Shown here: piece by piece, positions 16,868-24,874 of the stretch | Layout of the letters: each line of letters starts with the position of its first letter | How positions within the stretch are numbered: position 1 is the stretch's first letter | From: a virus | Direction: 5' to 3' (one strand) | DNA length: 33,420 nucleotides | IMG/VR virus record: IMGVR_UViG_3300046007_005090 | Coordinates: 1-33,420 of that record | The notes under the pieces: generated by a model | Databases searched by the model: none | What the model was told of the DNA's origin: nothing | Seen by the model: only the letters and a program-made list of their open reading frames with translations | Program-made: the position numbers and the translations under genes

Positions 16868-17005
16868 ATGGAATCTTACGAAGACATCAAAAGACAAAGA
16901 GACTTCTACAAAAGTCAAGTTGCTAATTACGAAAACATTGTAGACTATGCCAAAATAGTCATTGTCTTTGTTATTGGGCTTCTTACTTGTTGTATAGAAT
17001 TTTAA
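16868..17005 (+). CDS. 45-aa single-pass membrane peptide driven by P2
   Basis: This 45-residue frame begins with a polar helix (MESYEDIKRQRDFYKSQ) and ends with a hydrophobic segment (IVIVFVIGLLTCCIEF, about residues 30-45) that should span the inner membrane, giving a tail-anchored topology. It has its own promoter and the shared leader with GGAGAAAG. Role unknown; possible uses are host-membrane modification or superinfection exclusion, but nothing in the sequence shows that. Confidence 0.7.
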   Translation: MESYEDIKRQRDFYKSQVANYENIVDYAKIVIVFVIGLLTCCIEF

Positions 17006-17024
17006 TCAATTAATGGAGCTTACT

Positions 17025-17231
17025 ATGAATGAATGGCTTACGCCAAAAGAAGTCGCAGAGTTGCTAAAAGTTTCACGAGTGTATGTTGACTATCTTATCA
17101 AAGGTAGGCTAAGAAAACTAAAGAACAGAACATACACAACACCGCCAGTATTTACAAATATTCAACAAACAGAATGCGCTAAGCGTTCACACTATTTAAT
17201 ACATTATCGAGAATTGGAGAAGTTGAGATGA
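17025..17231 (+). CDS. Excisionase-like helix-turn-helix protein
   Basis: The protein has 68 residues from ATG 17025, which has GGAG eight bases upstream; a start at 17013 would add four residues. The sequence MNEWLTPKEVAELLKVSRVYVDYLIKGRLRK matches the 'L-T-x-x-E-V-A-x-L-L-x-V-S' winged HTH of excisionase and MerR-like proteins (HTH_17 type), with the recognition helix near residues 17-30. No integrase is visible, so it is probably a transcription or DNA-architecture factor and not an excisionase. Its stop overlaps the next ATG (ATGA). Confidence 0.75.
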   Translation: MNEWLTPKEVAELLKVSRVYVDYLIKGRLRKLKNRTYTTPPVFTNIQQTECAKRSHYLIHYRELEKLR

Positions 17232-18124
17232 TTAGAATTTACAGCCAAGTTGACGATCTTGCATATCAAGGTCTTAACATCCTAATATATGGCGATCCCG
17301 GTATTGGTAAAACTACACTTGCAAACACCGCACCAAATCCACTTGTTTTGGATTTTGACAGAGGTTCACACAGAGCTTCGCATCGTCGAGGGAATGTAGT
17401 GCAATTTGATTCATGGATTGACATTATAAGTTCACAAAAAGAGCTCACAGAGCTTATTGCAAAGCATGATTCAATAGTAATCGACACCGCTGGCACTATG
17501 ATTGAACTTATGCAAATGTACCTACAATCTTCACAGCCAGCACTTGCAAGAAACGGAATTAAACTCTGGGGCGAAACAAAGAAGCTATTTGCGGAGTTCT
17601 TTGCGCCTTTGAAGTTAAGTGGTAAAAATGTAATCTTTATTGCTCATGCAAAAGAAAAAGAAGAAGGCGACTTCAGGATCAAGCGTCCACTTGTTCAGGG
17701 CGGTTCTTATGACTTGCTTATGCAATCATGTGACCTCGTTGGATATTATACAACAGTAAACAATCGTAGAATTCTTACTTTTGATTTGAGTGACACAGTA
17801 ACCGCTAAAAATTGCGCAGGCATTGAACCAGTGCATATTCAAGAAGTTGATTCGATGGTCGGTACTCTTGAAAACATTATAAAACACACACAAGAAACGC
17901 TTGTAAAGCGATCAAAAGAGCAAGAAGAAGCAATTAGCCTTGTAAGTGAATGGATGCAAAAAGCAATGACTTCAAAGGATGCAAATAAGTTTATGCAAGA
18001 AATGGCAAAAGCTAACTTGCAAGCAAGCATTAAAAAATCTGTTTGGGCTGGCGTTCAGCAAACATTCAATAGCCGTGGATTGAATTACAATGCTGAGTCT
18101 AAATTATGGGAGGGCGTGCAATGA
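17228..18124 (+). CDS. Sak4-like RecA-fold ATPase (single-strand annealing)
   Basis: This 298-residue ATPase belongs to the AAA_24 / phage nucleotide-binding type. The Walker A motif is GDPGIGKT (residues 22-29), a hydrophobic strand with LVLDFDRG follows, and Walker B is SIVIDTA (82-88). The long C-terminal helical part is typical. Proteins of this type (Sak4) are phage recombinases that work with an SSB protein to pair single strands. An SSB-like gene and two or more nucleases lie in the same operon, which supports the call. ATGA overlaps join it to both neighbours. Confidence 0.8.
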   Translation: MIRIYSQVDDLAYQGLNILIYGDPGIGKTTLANTAPNPLVLDFDRGSHRASHRRGNVVQFDSWIDIISSQKELTELIAKHDSIVIDTAGTMIELMQMYLQSSQPALARNGIKLWGETKKLFAEFFAPLKLSGKNVIFIAHAKEKEEGDFRIKRPLVQGGSYDLLMQSCDLVGYYTTVNNRRILTFDLSDTVTAKNCAGIEPVHIQEVDSMVGTLENIIKHTQETLVKRSKEQEEAISLVSEWMQKAMTSKDANKFMQEMAKANLQASIKKSVWAGVQQTFNSRGLNYNAESKLWEGVQ

Positions 18125-18402
18125 GTAACAAAGCAATTGAAGAAAGCATTATCTCTTATTATGAAGATTTTTACGCAATACATGAATTACGTGAAAACTT
18201 TGATGGATATATTCAAGAAACTAAGAACCTTGAAATATGCGATCAAATAGAAGAAATAATTTACACTGATTTGATTAAACAATGTAAGAGTGACGTTTTG
18301 CACTATATCATTGAAGATCTAGGCAATATGCTCGATTGGGATTATATTACAACGACATTACAAGATGTGTACTTTGCGGAGCCGTCAAATGAAATGGAAT
18401 AA
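18121..18402 (+). CDS. Hypothetical acidic protein, 93 aa
   Basis: This is a 93-residue acidic helical protein from ATG 18121, overlapping the previous stop by ATGA. A start 15 bases upstream is inside the ATPase gene and is less likely. It has no known motif. Its operon position between the Sak4-like ATPase and the nuclease suggests an accessory recombination or host-takeover function. Confidence 0.6.
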   Translation: MSNKAIEESIISYYEDFYAIHELRENFDGYIQETKNLEICDQIEEIIYTDLIKQCKSDVLHYIIEDLGNMLDWDYITTTLQDVYFAEPSNEME

Positions 18403-18634
18403 ACTTAAAGATCATGAAAAATTTCCTATAGGATTGTTGCTTATTAGATTCAAAGCTTTTCAAAACATTAGATTTCATTATGTTACAGGTCATATTGAAT
18501 ATAATGTTTTAGAAAAAAAATGGTTTTTATATTGCAATACTGAACATGAAGCTTTAATGAGATTTGAATTTTTTATTGAGCATAATGCAGACTATATACT
18601 ACTTGATAAGATTGCGGAGCCTTGCAATGATTAA
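18389..18634 (+). CDS. Hypothetical protein, 81 aa
   Basis: This 81-residue protein starts at ATG 18389 and overlaps the previous gene by 14 bases; an earlier start at 18365 would overlap more. It begins MKWNKLKDHEKFPIGLLLIRFKAFQNIRF and contains aromatic-rich beta stretches (FHYVTGHIEYNVLEKKWFLY). This looks like a small all-beta or alpha/beta fold often found in phage early regions. Function unknown. Confidence 0.6.
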   Translation: MKWNKLKDHEKFPIGLLLIRFKAFQNIRFHYVTGHIEYNVLEKKWFLYCNTEHEALMRFEFFIEHNADYILLDKIAEPCND

Positions 18635-19226
18635 AGTAAGCGCAACGAATCTCGAAGCATATAGAAGATATATCAATGAAAAAATTACACTCGATCAATT
18701 AATCGACTCAATCTTAAGACGCTTCGAACCTAATGAAAAAATGATAAAAGGAACCAAGTTTCATGAGATGCTACAAAGCAAGAACCCAGAACCATATACT
18801 GAATATTTTACAAAAGATTGTATCACAGCTGCACGAAATTTTATGGACTATAGAAGCCCGCTTTTTGAAATAAAAGTACGCAAAACATACGAAACAAAAC
18901 GAGGGCTTGTTTCACTGACTGGAATGGCGGATCAAATCGTTGGCAATAAGATCATTGAAATTAAAACAACGTATTCTCCTATTCAATATGAAACCTATGC
19001 AGATTCTTTGCAGTGGCGTGTGTACTGCGATGTGTTCCAAGCGCCAGAAGTACAATACAATGTTTTTGAATTCAAAGATAGTCTTGCAACTGATTTTAAG
19101 AATTGCGCATTCTTCAATTTTTTTGCGCCCGCAAACAATCATGAAACGGTAAATAATTGGGTTTCAGATTACACAGATTTTTTATATTTAGTTGGATTGG
19201 AGAACGCTCTGGAGGTGCAGTTATGA
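18627..19226 (+). CDS. RecB/Cas4-like PD-(D/E)XK nuclease
   Basis: The protein has 199 residues from ATG 18627. The motifs of the RecB-like nuclease family are in order: G42 and H46 in KGTKFHEML, D102 in MADQI, E111 and K113 in IIEIKTT, and the Q-x-x-x-Y helix in SLQWRVY (Q129, Y133). This enzyme probably degrades or resects DNA ends, working with the Sak4-like ATPase three genes upstream. It has no Cys cluster of the Cas4 type, so I prefer a phage exonuclease. The start overlaps the previous stop by eight bases. Confidence 0.85.
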   Translation: MIKVSATNLEAYRRYINEKITLDQLIDSILRRFEPNEKMIKGTKFHEMLQSKNPEPYTEYFTKDCITAARNFMDYRSPLFEIKVRKTYETKRGLVSLTGMADQIVGNKIIEIKTTYSPIQYETYADSLQWRVYCDVFQAPEVQYNVFEFKDSLATDFKNCAFFNFFAPANNHETVNNWVSDYTDFLYLVGLENALEVQL

Positions 19227-19309
19227 ACATGACACGCCAAATGTTTAGAAGTCAATTTGCACAATGGTTATTATTCTGGAGGTGCGTATGCAAGCGATTC
19301 AATATTTAG
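19223..19309 (+). CDS. Possible 28-aa peptide with a strong ribosome-binding site
   Basis: The ATG at 19223 follows TCTGGAGGTGC (19208-19218), a near-perfect Shine-Dalgarno. It opens a 28-codon frame that stops at 19309 inside the next gene. The same 11 bases recur before the next gene's ATG (19275-19285). The peptide contains WLLFWRC and is hydrophobic near its end. It may be a leader peptide that couples translation, or simply chance. Confidence 0.25.
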   Translation: MNMTRQMFRSQFAQWLLFWRCVCKRFNI

Positions 19310-19683
19310 AACTTCCAAGTTCATTCGATCCTAACGTTCCTATGAGTGTTCAACTTAGAAAAGAACGACTCAAACTGTTCCCTATCAAAAAAGTAGTTGA
19401 ACCAGTAACGTGTAAACATCCTATCATAGCTGAAGCTTGCAAAAAGCTGAATATAACTTTTGATGAACTTGCTTTGATTAAAGCTTCTCGACATACTGGA
19501 TGCAATCTTAATCTTTTTGCAATTGTATATTATTTTAGATCTCGAAATATTTGCAAACTTTCATATTTGCAAAAGTATATATTTACACAAAGAGATATCT
19601 ACAATTACAAAAGACATATACCGCAATTTATAGACAAAAAAAAATATATAGATTTATTTAATTATCTGGATGCAATGAAATGA
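19288..19683 (+). CDS. DnaA domain IV-like protein, first copy
   Basis: The protein has 131 residues from ATG 19288, which follows GGAGG at a proper spacing. The start at 19264 would add eight residues but has no such site. Residues 19-32 (MSVQLRKERLKLFP) match the N-terminus of the next protein (SEQIREERMKLFG). Residues from about 75 (NLFAIVYYFRSRNICKLSYLQKYIF) align with the DnaA-type DNA-binding domain of that neighbour, although the helix-turn-helix sequence is divergent. It is therefore a paralogue that probably binds DNA in replication start or control. Its function is inferred. Confidence 0.6.
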   Translation: MQAIQYLELPSSFDPNVPMSVQLRKERLKLFPIKKVVEPVTCKHPIIAEACKKLNITFDELALIKASRHTGCNLNLFAIVYYFRSRNICKLSYLQKYIFTQRDIYNYKRHIPQFIDKKKYIDLFNYLDAMK

Positions 19684-20120
19684 CACTAAGCGAGCAAATA
19701 AGAGAAGAACGAATGAAACTATTTGGAATTACCTATAAGCCAAAGCAAGACCGTGTAATAGGTGAAACTCCTGACATCATGAAAAAATACATTAAAGCAA
19801 AGAAACAATTTGACAAAGATCCAGACTTTGCAATAAATAAAATTACTAATTGGCTAGCTCAAGAAAAAAAAGTGCTTGTTGAAGATATCTACTCGAATAA
19901 ACGATATAGAAACTTAGCAGATGCAAGACATATCTTATTCTTTTTACTATATTTTACTTTGCCAGTTACACAATCATTCATAGGATTAAAATTCAATAAA
20001 CATCCGTCAAGTGTAGTTCATTCAATCTTAAAAGTGAAGGACGTTTTTATCAATTCACTTGATTTTCAAGCGTTTATTCAAGAATTTGAAAGTTTTTACT
20101 TTGATAGGGTGGCAAAATGA
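19680..20120 (+). CDS. DnaA domain IV-like DNA-binding protein
   Basis: The protein has 146 residues. Residues 76-118 read RYRNLADARHILFFLL...TQSFIGLKFNKHPSSVVHSILK, which match the DnaA C-terminal domain: an 'R-x-x-x-x-x-A-R' helix followed by 'I-G-x-x-F-x-x-x-H-x-x-V-x-x-x-x-x'. In DnaA this domain binds DnaA boxes. There is no ATPase domain, so this is a free-standing DNA binder, possibly a phage origin protein or a regulator that competes with host DnaA. It overlaps the primase-helicase start by four bases, consistent with a shared role. Confidence 0.75.
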   Translation: MTLSEQIREERMKLFGITYKPKQDRVIGETPDIMKKYIKAKKQFDKDPDFAINKITNWLAQEKKVLVEDIYSNKRYRNLADARHILFFLLYFTLPVTQSFIGLKFNKHPSSVVHSILKVKDVFINSLDFQAFIQEFESFYFDRVAK

Positions 20121-22303
20121 ACATTTCAGTATTCAAAGCAGCTCTGGATACGAATCCAGAAGTAAATATCTCTTTCTACACCTTTCTAGGCTATGTGAAA
20201 GACGGCCGCTGGCAAGATGAAGTGCTGGCCGTTCGCCTTGGTAAAAAGGACAAGAAAACAATGCCAGCCGTGACGCCATCTGGAACGTTTTCGAAAAGGC
20301 GGGCGGACTCTTTACAGCAGCATAGCAATATCCTTTGTGTAGATATCGACTTCAAAGATAATGAAGACGCCGATATAGAAGCGCTTAAGAATGATCCATA
20401 TACGTGGGCGGTTCACCGTTCTGTTGGTGGTCTTGGTTGGGTGGCATATTTCAAGATAGACGGCTCAAAACATCTTGAAGCATATCTCGGGCTTGAAAAA
20501 TATCTTGCTGATTATTACAAAGTAATTGCAGATAAGTCTTGCAAAGATGTTTCACGATTGAGAATAGTTTCATGGGATCCAGATTTATATCAAAAAGACC
20601 ATGAACCAAAGCAATTTAAGCTGTACATTAAAGATAAAACACAAGAAATCGAACGCAAGCCAGTAATTGCTACAAATGAAGACTATAAACATATCATAAA
20701 ACAGATTCAAGACAAGAAAATCGATCTTACTAACAATAGCCACCATGATTGGATTCAGATTGGTTATTCTTTGGCAAATGGACTAGGAGAGCAAGGGCGC
20801 GAACTTTATCACGCTGTAAGCTCTATAAGCCCTAAATATGACGAATTGCAAACAGATGCGAAGTACAATTTGCTTATTAAGAACAAAAACGGCTCTGTAA
20901 GTCTTAATACGTTCTTTTATCTATGCTCACAAGCTGGAATTGAAACACAAACAGATACAACACGCAAAATTATCAATCTTACACAACTTGCAAAGTCACG
21001 AGATAGCCAAAACGCAGAGCAAGCCAAGGCTTCAACTCTGAAACTACTTGAACAACAAGGGATTAAAGGCCCTGAAATCGTTGCAACTGTTGACAAAGCC
21101 TTTGATCTCGATATAAAGACAAAAAAAGCACAAAAAAGCTCTGGAGAAATAGAATCTATTAAGTTAATGCTGAAAAGTTATGATCTAAGGTTCAATCTTG
21201 TTACGCAAAACATGGAAATCGACGGCCGTAACTTTACAGACCGTGAATTCAATAACATTTTTATTCAGTTACGTGAGCAATTAGGTAACACCGTTCAATC
21301 GCAAATAGTTAATAGCATAATTGATAGCGATAATACGCAAAGCTTCAATCCTTTTACTGAATATTTGAAAGAATGCCGTGACATCAAAACAAGCGGCCAT
21401 ATTACAAGGCTATGCGAAGCGATTCAGTACAAAGAAAGCAAGTATATGACGCCCGCAACGCTTGAAAACTATGTCAAAAAATGGCTTCTTGGAATCATTG
21501 CTTCAATGCACGGTACTCACTCTGTTACTATTTTAGTTCTTTGCGGCGGGCAAGGCATAGGGAAAACGAATTTCTTTAGAAAGTTACTCCCTGAAAAGCT
21601 ACGCAGCTACTATGCTGAATCTAAACTTGATCTTGGCAAAGATGATCTGATCTTGATGTGTAATAAGCTGATAATATGCGACGATGAGTTTGGTGGCAAG
21701 TCCAAAAAAGAAGAAAAACTACTCAAAGAGCTAAGTTCAAAGCAAATCTTTTCAGTTAGACCACCATATCAAAAAAGAAATATTGATATGCAACGCTATG
21801 CAGTTCTTTGCGGTACTTCTAATGATTCTCAACTACTTAACGACTTGACAGGCAATAGAAGGATCATTCCGATTGATATTACTGGAATTGATTGGGATTT
21901 GTATAATTCAATCGATAAAGACCTACTTTTTGCGGAGCTTTATAATGAATATATATCATGTGGCAAAGAATGGCAGTTGAATTCTTTGGATATTTCCATC
22001 TTAAATGAACTCACATACGCAAATCGTTCCATTTGTATTGAAGAAGAATTACTGATTCAATATTTCAAAGAACCAGAAGCAAAATACTCCGAATGGCTAA
22101 CAAATACCCAAATTTTGAACATTATTAGCCAAGATACTAACCAAAGACTAACATCTCACAAATTAGGCCAAGTCCTTAAAAATTATGGATATAGAAAGGA
22201 ATACAAATCCATAAATGGGAAAACTTCTGGCGTATGGTGGGTATGCAAACGCAATGATCTTGAACCAACGTTTACTATTACAGATATTACAGATATTATG
22301 TAA
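20117..22303 (+). CDS. Primase-helicase, BT4734 / VirE type
   Basis: The protein has 728 residues. Residues 1-160 resemble the BT4734-like primase-polymerase domain, with LCVDIDF (D76, D78), H100 in AVHRSVGGLG and D154 in VSWD as likely catalytic residues. Residues about 195-285 look like a primase C-terminal (PriCT) domain. The C-terminal half is a VirE-type SF3 helicase: Walker A GGQGIGKT (477-484), Walker B CDDE (521-524), the GTSN motif and GNRRIIPIDI sensor. It should prime and unwind DNA for phage replication; such single-polypeptide enzymes are common in Bacteroidota elements. The C-terminus ends ITDITDIM, encoded by a tandem 9-bp repeat. Confidence 0.88.
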   Translation: MNISVFKAALDTNPEVNISFYTFLGYVKDGRWQDEVLAVRLGKKDKKTMPAVTPSGTFSKRRADSLQQHSNILCVDIDFKDNEDADIEALKNDPYTWAVHRSVGGLGWVAYFKIDGSKHLEAYLGLEKYLADYYKVIADKSCKDVSRLRIVSWDPDLYQKDHEPKQFKLYIKDKTQEIERKPVIATNEDYKHIIKQIQDKKIDLTNNSHHDWIQIGYSLANGLGEQGRELYHAVSSISPKYDELQTDAKYNLLIKNKNGSVSLNTFFYLCSQAGIETQTDTTRKIINLTQLAKSRDSQNAEQAKASTLKLLEQQGIKGPEIVATVDKAFDLDIKTKKAQKSSGEIESIKLMLKSYDLRFNLVTQNMEIDGRNFTDREFNNIFIQLREQLGNTVQSQIVNSIIDSDNTQSFNPFTEYLKECRDIKTSGHITRLCEAIQYKESKYMTPATLENYVKKWLLGIIASMHGTHSVTILVLCGGQGIGKTNFFRKLLPEKLRSYYAESKLDLGKDDLILMCNKLIICDDEFGGKSKKEEKLLKELSSKQIFSVRPPYQKRNIDMQRYAVLCGTSNDSQLLNDLTGNRRIIPIDITGIDWDLYNSIDKDLLFAELYNEYISCGKEWQLNSLDISILNELTYANRSICIEEELLIQYFKEPEAKYSEWLTNTQILNIISQDTNQRLTSHKLGQVLKNYGYRKEYKSINGKTSGVWWVCKRNDLEPTFTITDITDIM

Positions 22304-22492
22304 TTTTTTGTAGTTCTATATATATATAAAATGCGTGTGTGTATGTGTGTATGTATGTATATATAAATATATGTTTAATACCTATAATATCTATAATATC
22401 TATAATAGTTTGCGCAACTTATTGAAAATTAAGAACTTAACCTATTACAGACTTTTGAAAAAGTCTATAATAAACTATAATATCTATAATAA
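22304..22492. promoter_or_regulatory. AT-rich repeat region, candidate replication origin or operator
   Basis: This 189-bp gap has an alternating TA/TG tract (about 22315-22375) and six copies of CTATAATA in two clusters of three: 22382, 22391 and 22400, then 22465, 22475 and 22484. The last copy overlaps the helicase start. A hairpin (arms 22449-22456 and 22459-22466) sits between the clusters. Such iterons beside a primase-helicase gene, with DnaA domain IV-like genes upstream, suggest an origin or DnaA-type binding region. A short 61-codon frame in it is only a low-complexity shadow. Confidence 0.45.
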
Positions 22493-23904
22493 TGACACAA
22501 CTAAGACAATATCAACTTGATGCAATTCAAAAACTCCGCAATGCAATTACAAGCGGACACAAAAGAATTATTCTTTGCGCTCCAACGGGAGCGGGCAAAA
22601 CGGTAATCTTTTCAGAGATGTGCAGGAGCGCAATCGAAAAGGGCAAGACAGTGATGATCATTACAGACCGTGTGGAACTGCTTACACAATCTGGAGGCGC
22701 ATTAAACCGCCTCAAAATATTACCAGAGTACATTCAAGCCTTTACAACGCACTTGAATAGGTATTCAATTTATGTTGCAATGGTGGAGACAATCTACAGA
22801 CGCTTAAGCCAGCCCGAATACTTAGAGCTATTCAAAAGACTTGATCTAATAATATTCGATGAAGCTCACAAGCAAACCTTTTCAAAGTTAATGCCGTTCG
22901 TTAGTGATAATGCAATCGTAATTGGCGCAACGGCTACACCATATCGCCAAGGTAATCAAGAAAGTTTAGACAAGCACTACACCGAAATTGTAAACGTGAT
23001 CGACGTTCAAAACTTGATCGAACAAGGCTATTTAGCAAAGCCGACTTATTACGGTGTCGAAGTAAATTTACAAGGCATAAAGACGCGCGGGGGTGACTAC
23101 GACACGGCCAGCCTTGGAGCAATGTACAGTAATTCGCAAATATACAAGGGTGTTTTAAGCAATTACAAGCGCCTTGCAAAGAATAAAAAGACTTTAATAT
23201 TCAGTTCTAATATTGAAAGTTCAAAAGAGCTATGTGCGGAATTCACATCGCATGGAATCCCTATAATGCACGTGGACGCCTCTACAAGCCCCGCAGAGCG
23301 ACGAAACGCACTCGAGTGGTATAAAGTGACGCCTAACGCTGTTTTGTCAAATGTAGGGCTTTTTACAACGGGTTTTGATGAACCTTCTACAGAATGCGTA
23401 ATACTATACCGAGCTACAAAGAGCTTGCCTTTATATTTGCAGATGTGTGGTCGTGGATCAAGAACGGCTCCTGGTAAGGATAGTTTTATGATTCTTGATT
23501 TTGGTAATAACGTTTTGACACATGGTTTTTGGGATGATCCACGTGAGTGGAGTTTACAAAAGAAAGAAAAGAAGAAATCAAGTGGCGTTGCGCCCGTGAA
23601 GTTGTGTAAAGATTGCGGAGCTTTGATTCCTAGCGTTGCGAGAGCGTGTGTGTATTGTGGTTGTGTGATACCAAAAACAGAACGTGAAGTGATTGCAGAG
23701 CTTCAAGAACTTACAAAAAGTCATGCGATGAACATGGCACGATATGGCAATATTGAAACCTGGGTAATGCTTGCTAAAGCAAAAAAAATAAATTCTATTT
23801 GGATTGTTAAAACTTTATGTCGTAACTTGCATGAAGCGAAACAATTTACGCAAATGATGGGCTATGCCAACGGCTGGCTCTGGATGCACTGGAGAAAGAA
23901 GTGA
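22492..23904 (+). CDS. SF2 DNA helicase with C-terminal zinc ribbon
   Basis: The protein has 470 residues. Helicase motifs in order: Q-motif-like QYQLDAI, motif I APTGAGKT (30-37), Ia IITDRVEL, motif II DEAH (123-126), motif III GATATP, and motif VI QMCGRGSR. This resembles the DEAD/DEAH RAD25/type III restriction-like helicases of phages. Near the C-terminus two C-x-x-C pairs (C372/C375, C386/C389) form a zinc ribbon that probably binds DNA. It probably unwinds recombination or replication intermediates. Its ATG overlaps the last CTATAATA repeat. Confidence 0.9.
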   Translation: MTQLRQYQLDAIQKLRNAITSGHKRIILCAPTGAGKTVIFSEMCRSAIEKGKTVMIITDRVELLTQSGGALNRLKILPEYIQAFTTHLNRYSIYVAMVETIYRRLSQPEYLELFKRLDLIIFDEAHKQTFSKLMPFVSDNAIVIGATATPYRQGNQESLDKHYTEIVNVIDVQNLIEQGYLAKPTYYGVEVNLQGIKTRGGDYDTASLGAMYSNSQIYKGVLSNYKRLAKNKKTLIFSSNIESSKELCAEFTSHGIPIMHVDASTSPAERRNALEWYKVTPNAVLSNVGLFTTGFDEPSTECVILYRATKSLPLYLQMCGRGSRTAPGKDSFMILDFGNNVLTHGFWDDPREWSLQKKEKKKSSGVAPVKLCKDCGALIPSVARACVYCGCVIPKTEREVIAELQELTKSHAMNMARYGNIETWVMLAKAKKINSIWIVKTLCRNLHEAKQFTQMMGYANGWLWMHWRKK

Positions 23905-24560
23905 GTGTAATGCTGAATGTAATGACTGCAGAATATGTTGGTGTGGACTTCGCTCATAAAGATATAGCAAACTCTAGTGGTGAAGGATATTTACACAAGC
24001 TAGCGAAAAGTGTATTCTTTGAAAACAAAGCAATGCAAATAATTAGTTACAAGGAATTTGCATTCTCTTTGTTAAATGATAGCAAAGGTAAATTATCAGA
24101 TGTATTTGATATATGGGAATATGAAAAAACTATAGGAAAATACCGTGCAGATATACTTCTTTCTAGTTCAAAACATGATTACAAAGTAATGGTAGAAATT
24201 AGGGTTACTCATGAGTCAAGTCGAGATAAAATTGATTCAGGGATACCAATAATAGAGATAAGAATACAAAATCAAGAAGATATTGAAAACCTAAAAAAAG
24301 GTAAGTTAACAGATAGTACAAGTTATCACCTAGCTGGTAATTCTTCTATATATACAAAATATTACAATCTTTTTAAGGAATACCCTTATAAATTTAATAA
24401 AGATTATGTGAACGATGGTCAAATGTGTTATAATTGCGTAAATTACAAAACTATAGAAAGCAAAAAACATCTAATATATTGTAACTTATTTAATGAAGAA
24501 AGGTTGTATGGGCAAGCTAAAAGATGCGAAAATTATACCAATATGATCAACTATGAATGA
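23901..24560 (+). CDS. CoiA-like nuclease domain protein with C-terminal Cys cluster
   Basis: The protein has 219 residues from GTG 23901, which overlaps the helicase stop (GTGA). ATG at 23910 is an alternative. H32 in EGYLHKLAK and the pattern RADILL...VMVEIRV (D84, E99) resemble the PD-(D/E)XK core of CoiA-type competence proteins. A set of cysteines (176, 179, 194, 209) suggests zinc binding at the end. In known phages these sit with replication genes. Nuclease activity is a reasonable inference; the exact family is uncertain, because the second acidic motif is E-I-R and not the usual E-x-K. Confidence 0.55.
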   Translation: MSVMLNVMTAEYVGVDFAHKDIANSSGEGYLHKLAKSVFFENKAMQIISYKEFAFSLLNDSKGKLSDVFDIWEYEKTIGKYRADILLSSSKHDYKVMVEIRVTHESSRDKIDSGIPIIEIRIQNQEDIENLKKGKLTDSTSYHLAGNSSIYTKYYNLFKEYPYKFNKDYVNDGQMCYNCVNYKTIESKKHLIYCNLFNEERLYGQAKRCENYTNMINYE

Positions 24561-24873
24561 ATCCCAACTACAAGCCTTTTGTTTTCAATCGCATTGGAAT
24601 GCATATCCAGAAGAACGTGGACTGTTATACATGAACTTCAATAATCCCCAGAATGCACGGCACGGAATTCACTTGCGTTCGATAGGCTTGGTTGCTGGTG
24701 TTGCTGACATGACGTACTTGCATTCTGGTGGCGTGGTGTTCTTGGAATTCAAAGCTTTGAAGGGACGCCAAAGCGTGCTTCAAATCGAGTGGCAAGCGAA
24801 AGTTATGAGCGTTGGTTGCAAGTATGCAATAATTAAATCGATTGAAGAATTTTACAAGGCAATAGGAAAATAA
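24553..24873 (+). CDS. VRR-NUC domain nuclease
   Basis: This 106-residue protein is a complete VRR-NUC domain. GLVAGVADM (D52), GGVVFLEFK (E65, K67) and the Q-x-x-W helix (Q77) give the D-E-x-K catalytic set, followed by the usual closing strand YAIIKSIEEF. These single-domain enzymes resolve or nick branched DNA such as Holliday-junction-like structures in other phages. Its ATG lies 8 bases inside the previous gene. Confidence 0.9.
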   Translation: MNESQLQAFCFQSHWNAYPEERGLLYMNFNNPQNARHGIHLRSIGLVAGVADMTYLHSGGVVFLEFKALKGRQSVLQIEWQAKVMSVGCKYAIIKSIEEFYKAIGK

Positions 24874-24874
24874 T

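Noticed and set aside
22315-22492. Short direct repeats that might be a CRISPR array
   Set aside because: The repeats are 9 bases long, mostly in tandem, and not separated by unique spacers of 30-40 bases.
22335-22520. A 61-codon + strand frame in the AT-rich repeat region
   Set aside because: The translation is low-complexity (Cys/Tyr/Asn/Ile only) and follows the CTATAAT and TGTA repeats. It looks like a by-product of the repeat region.
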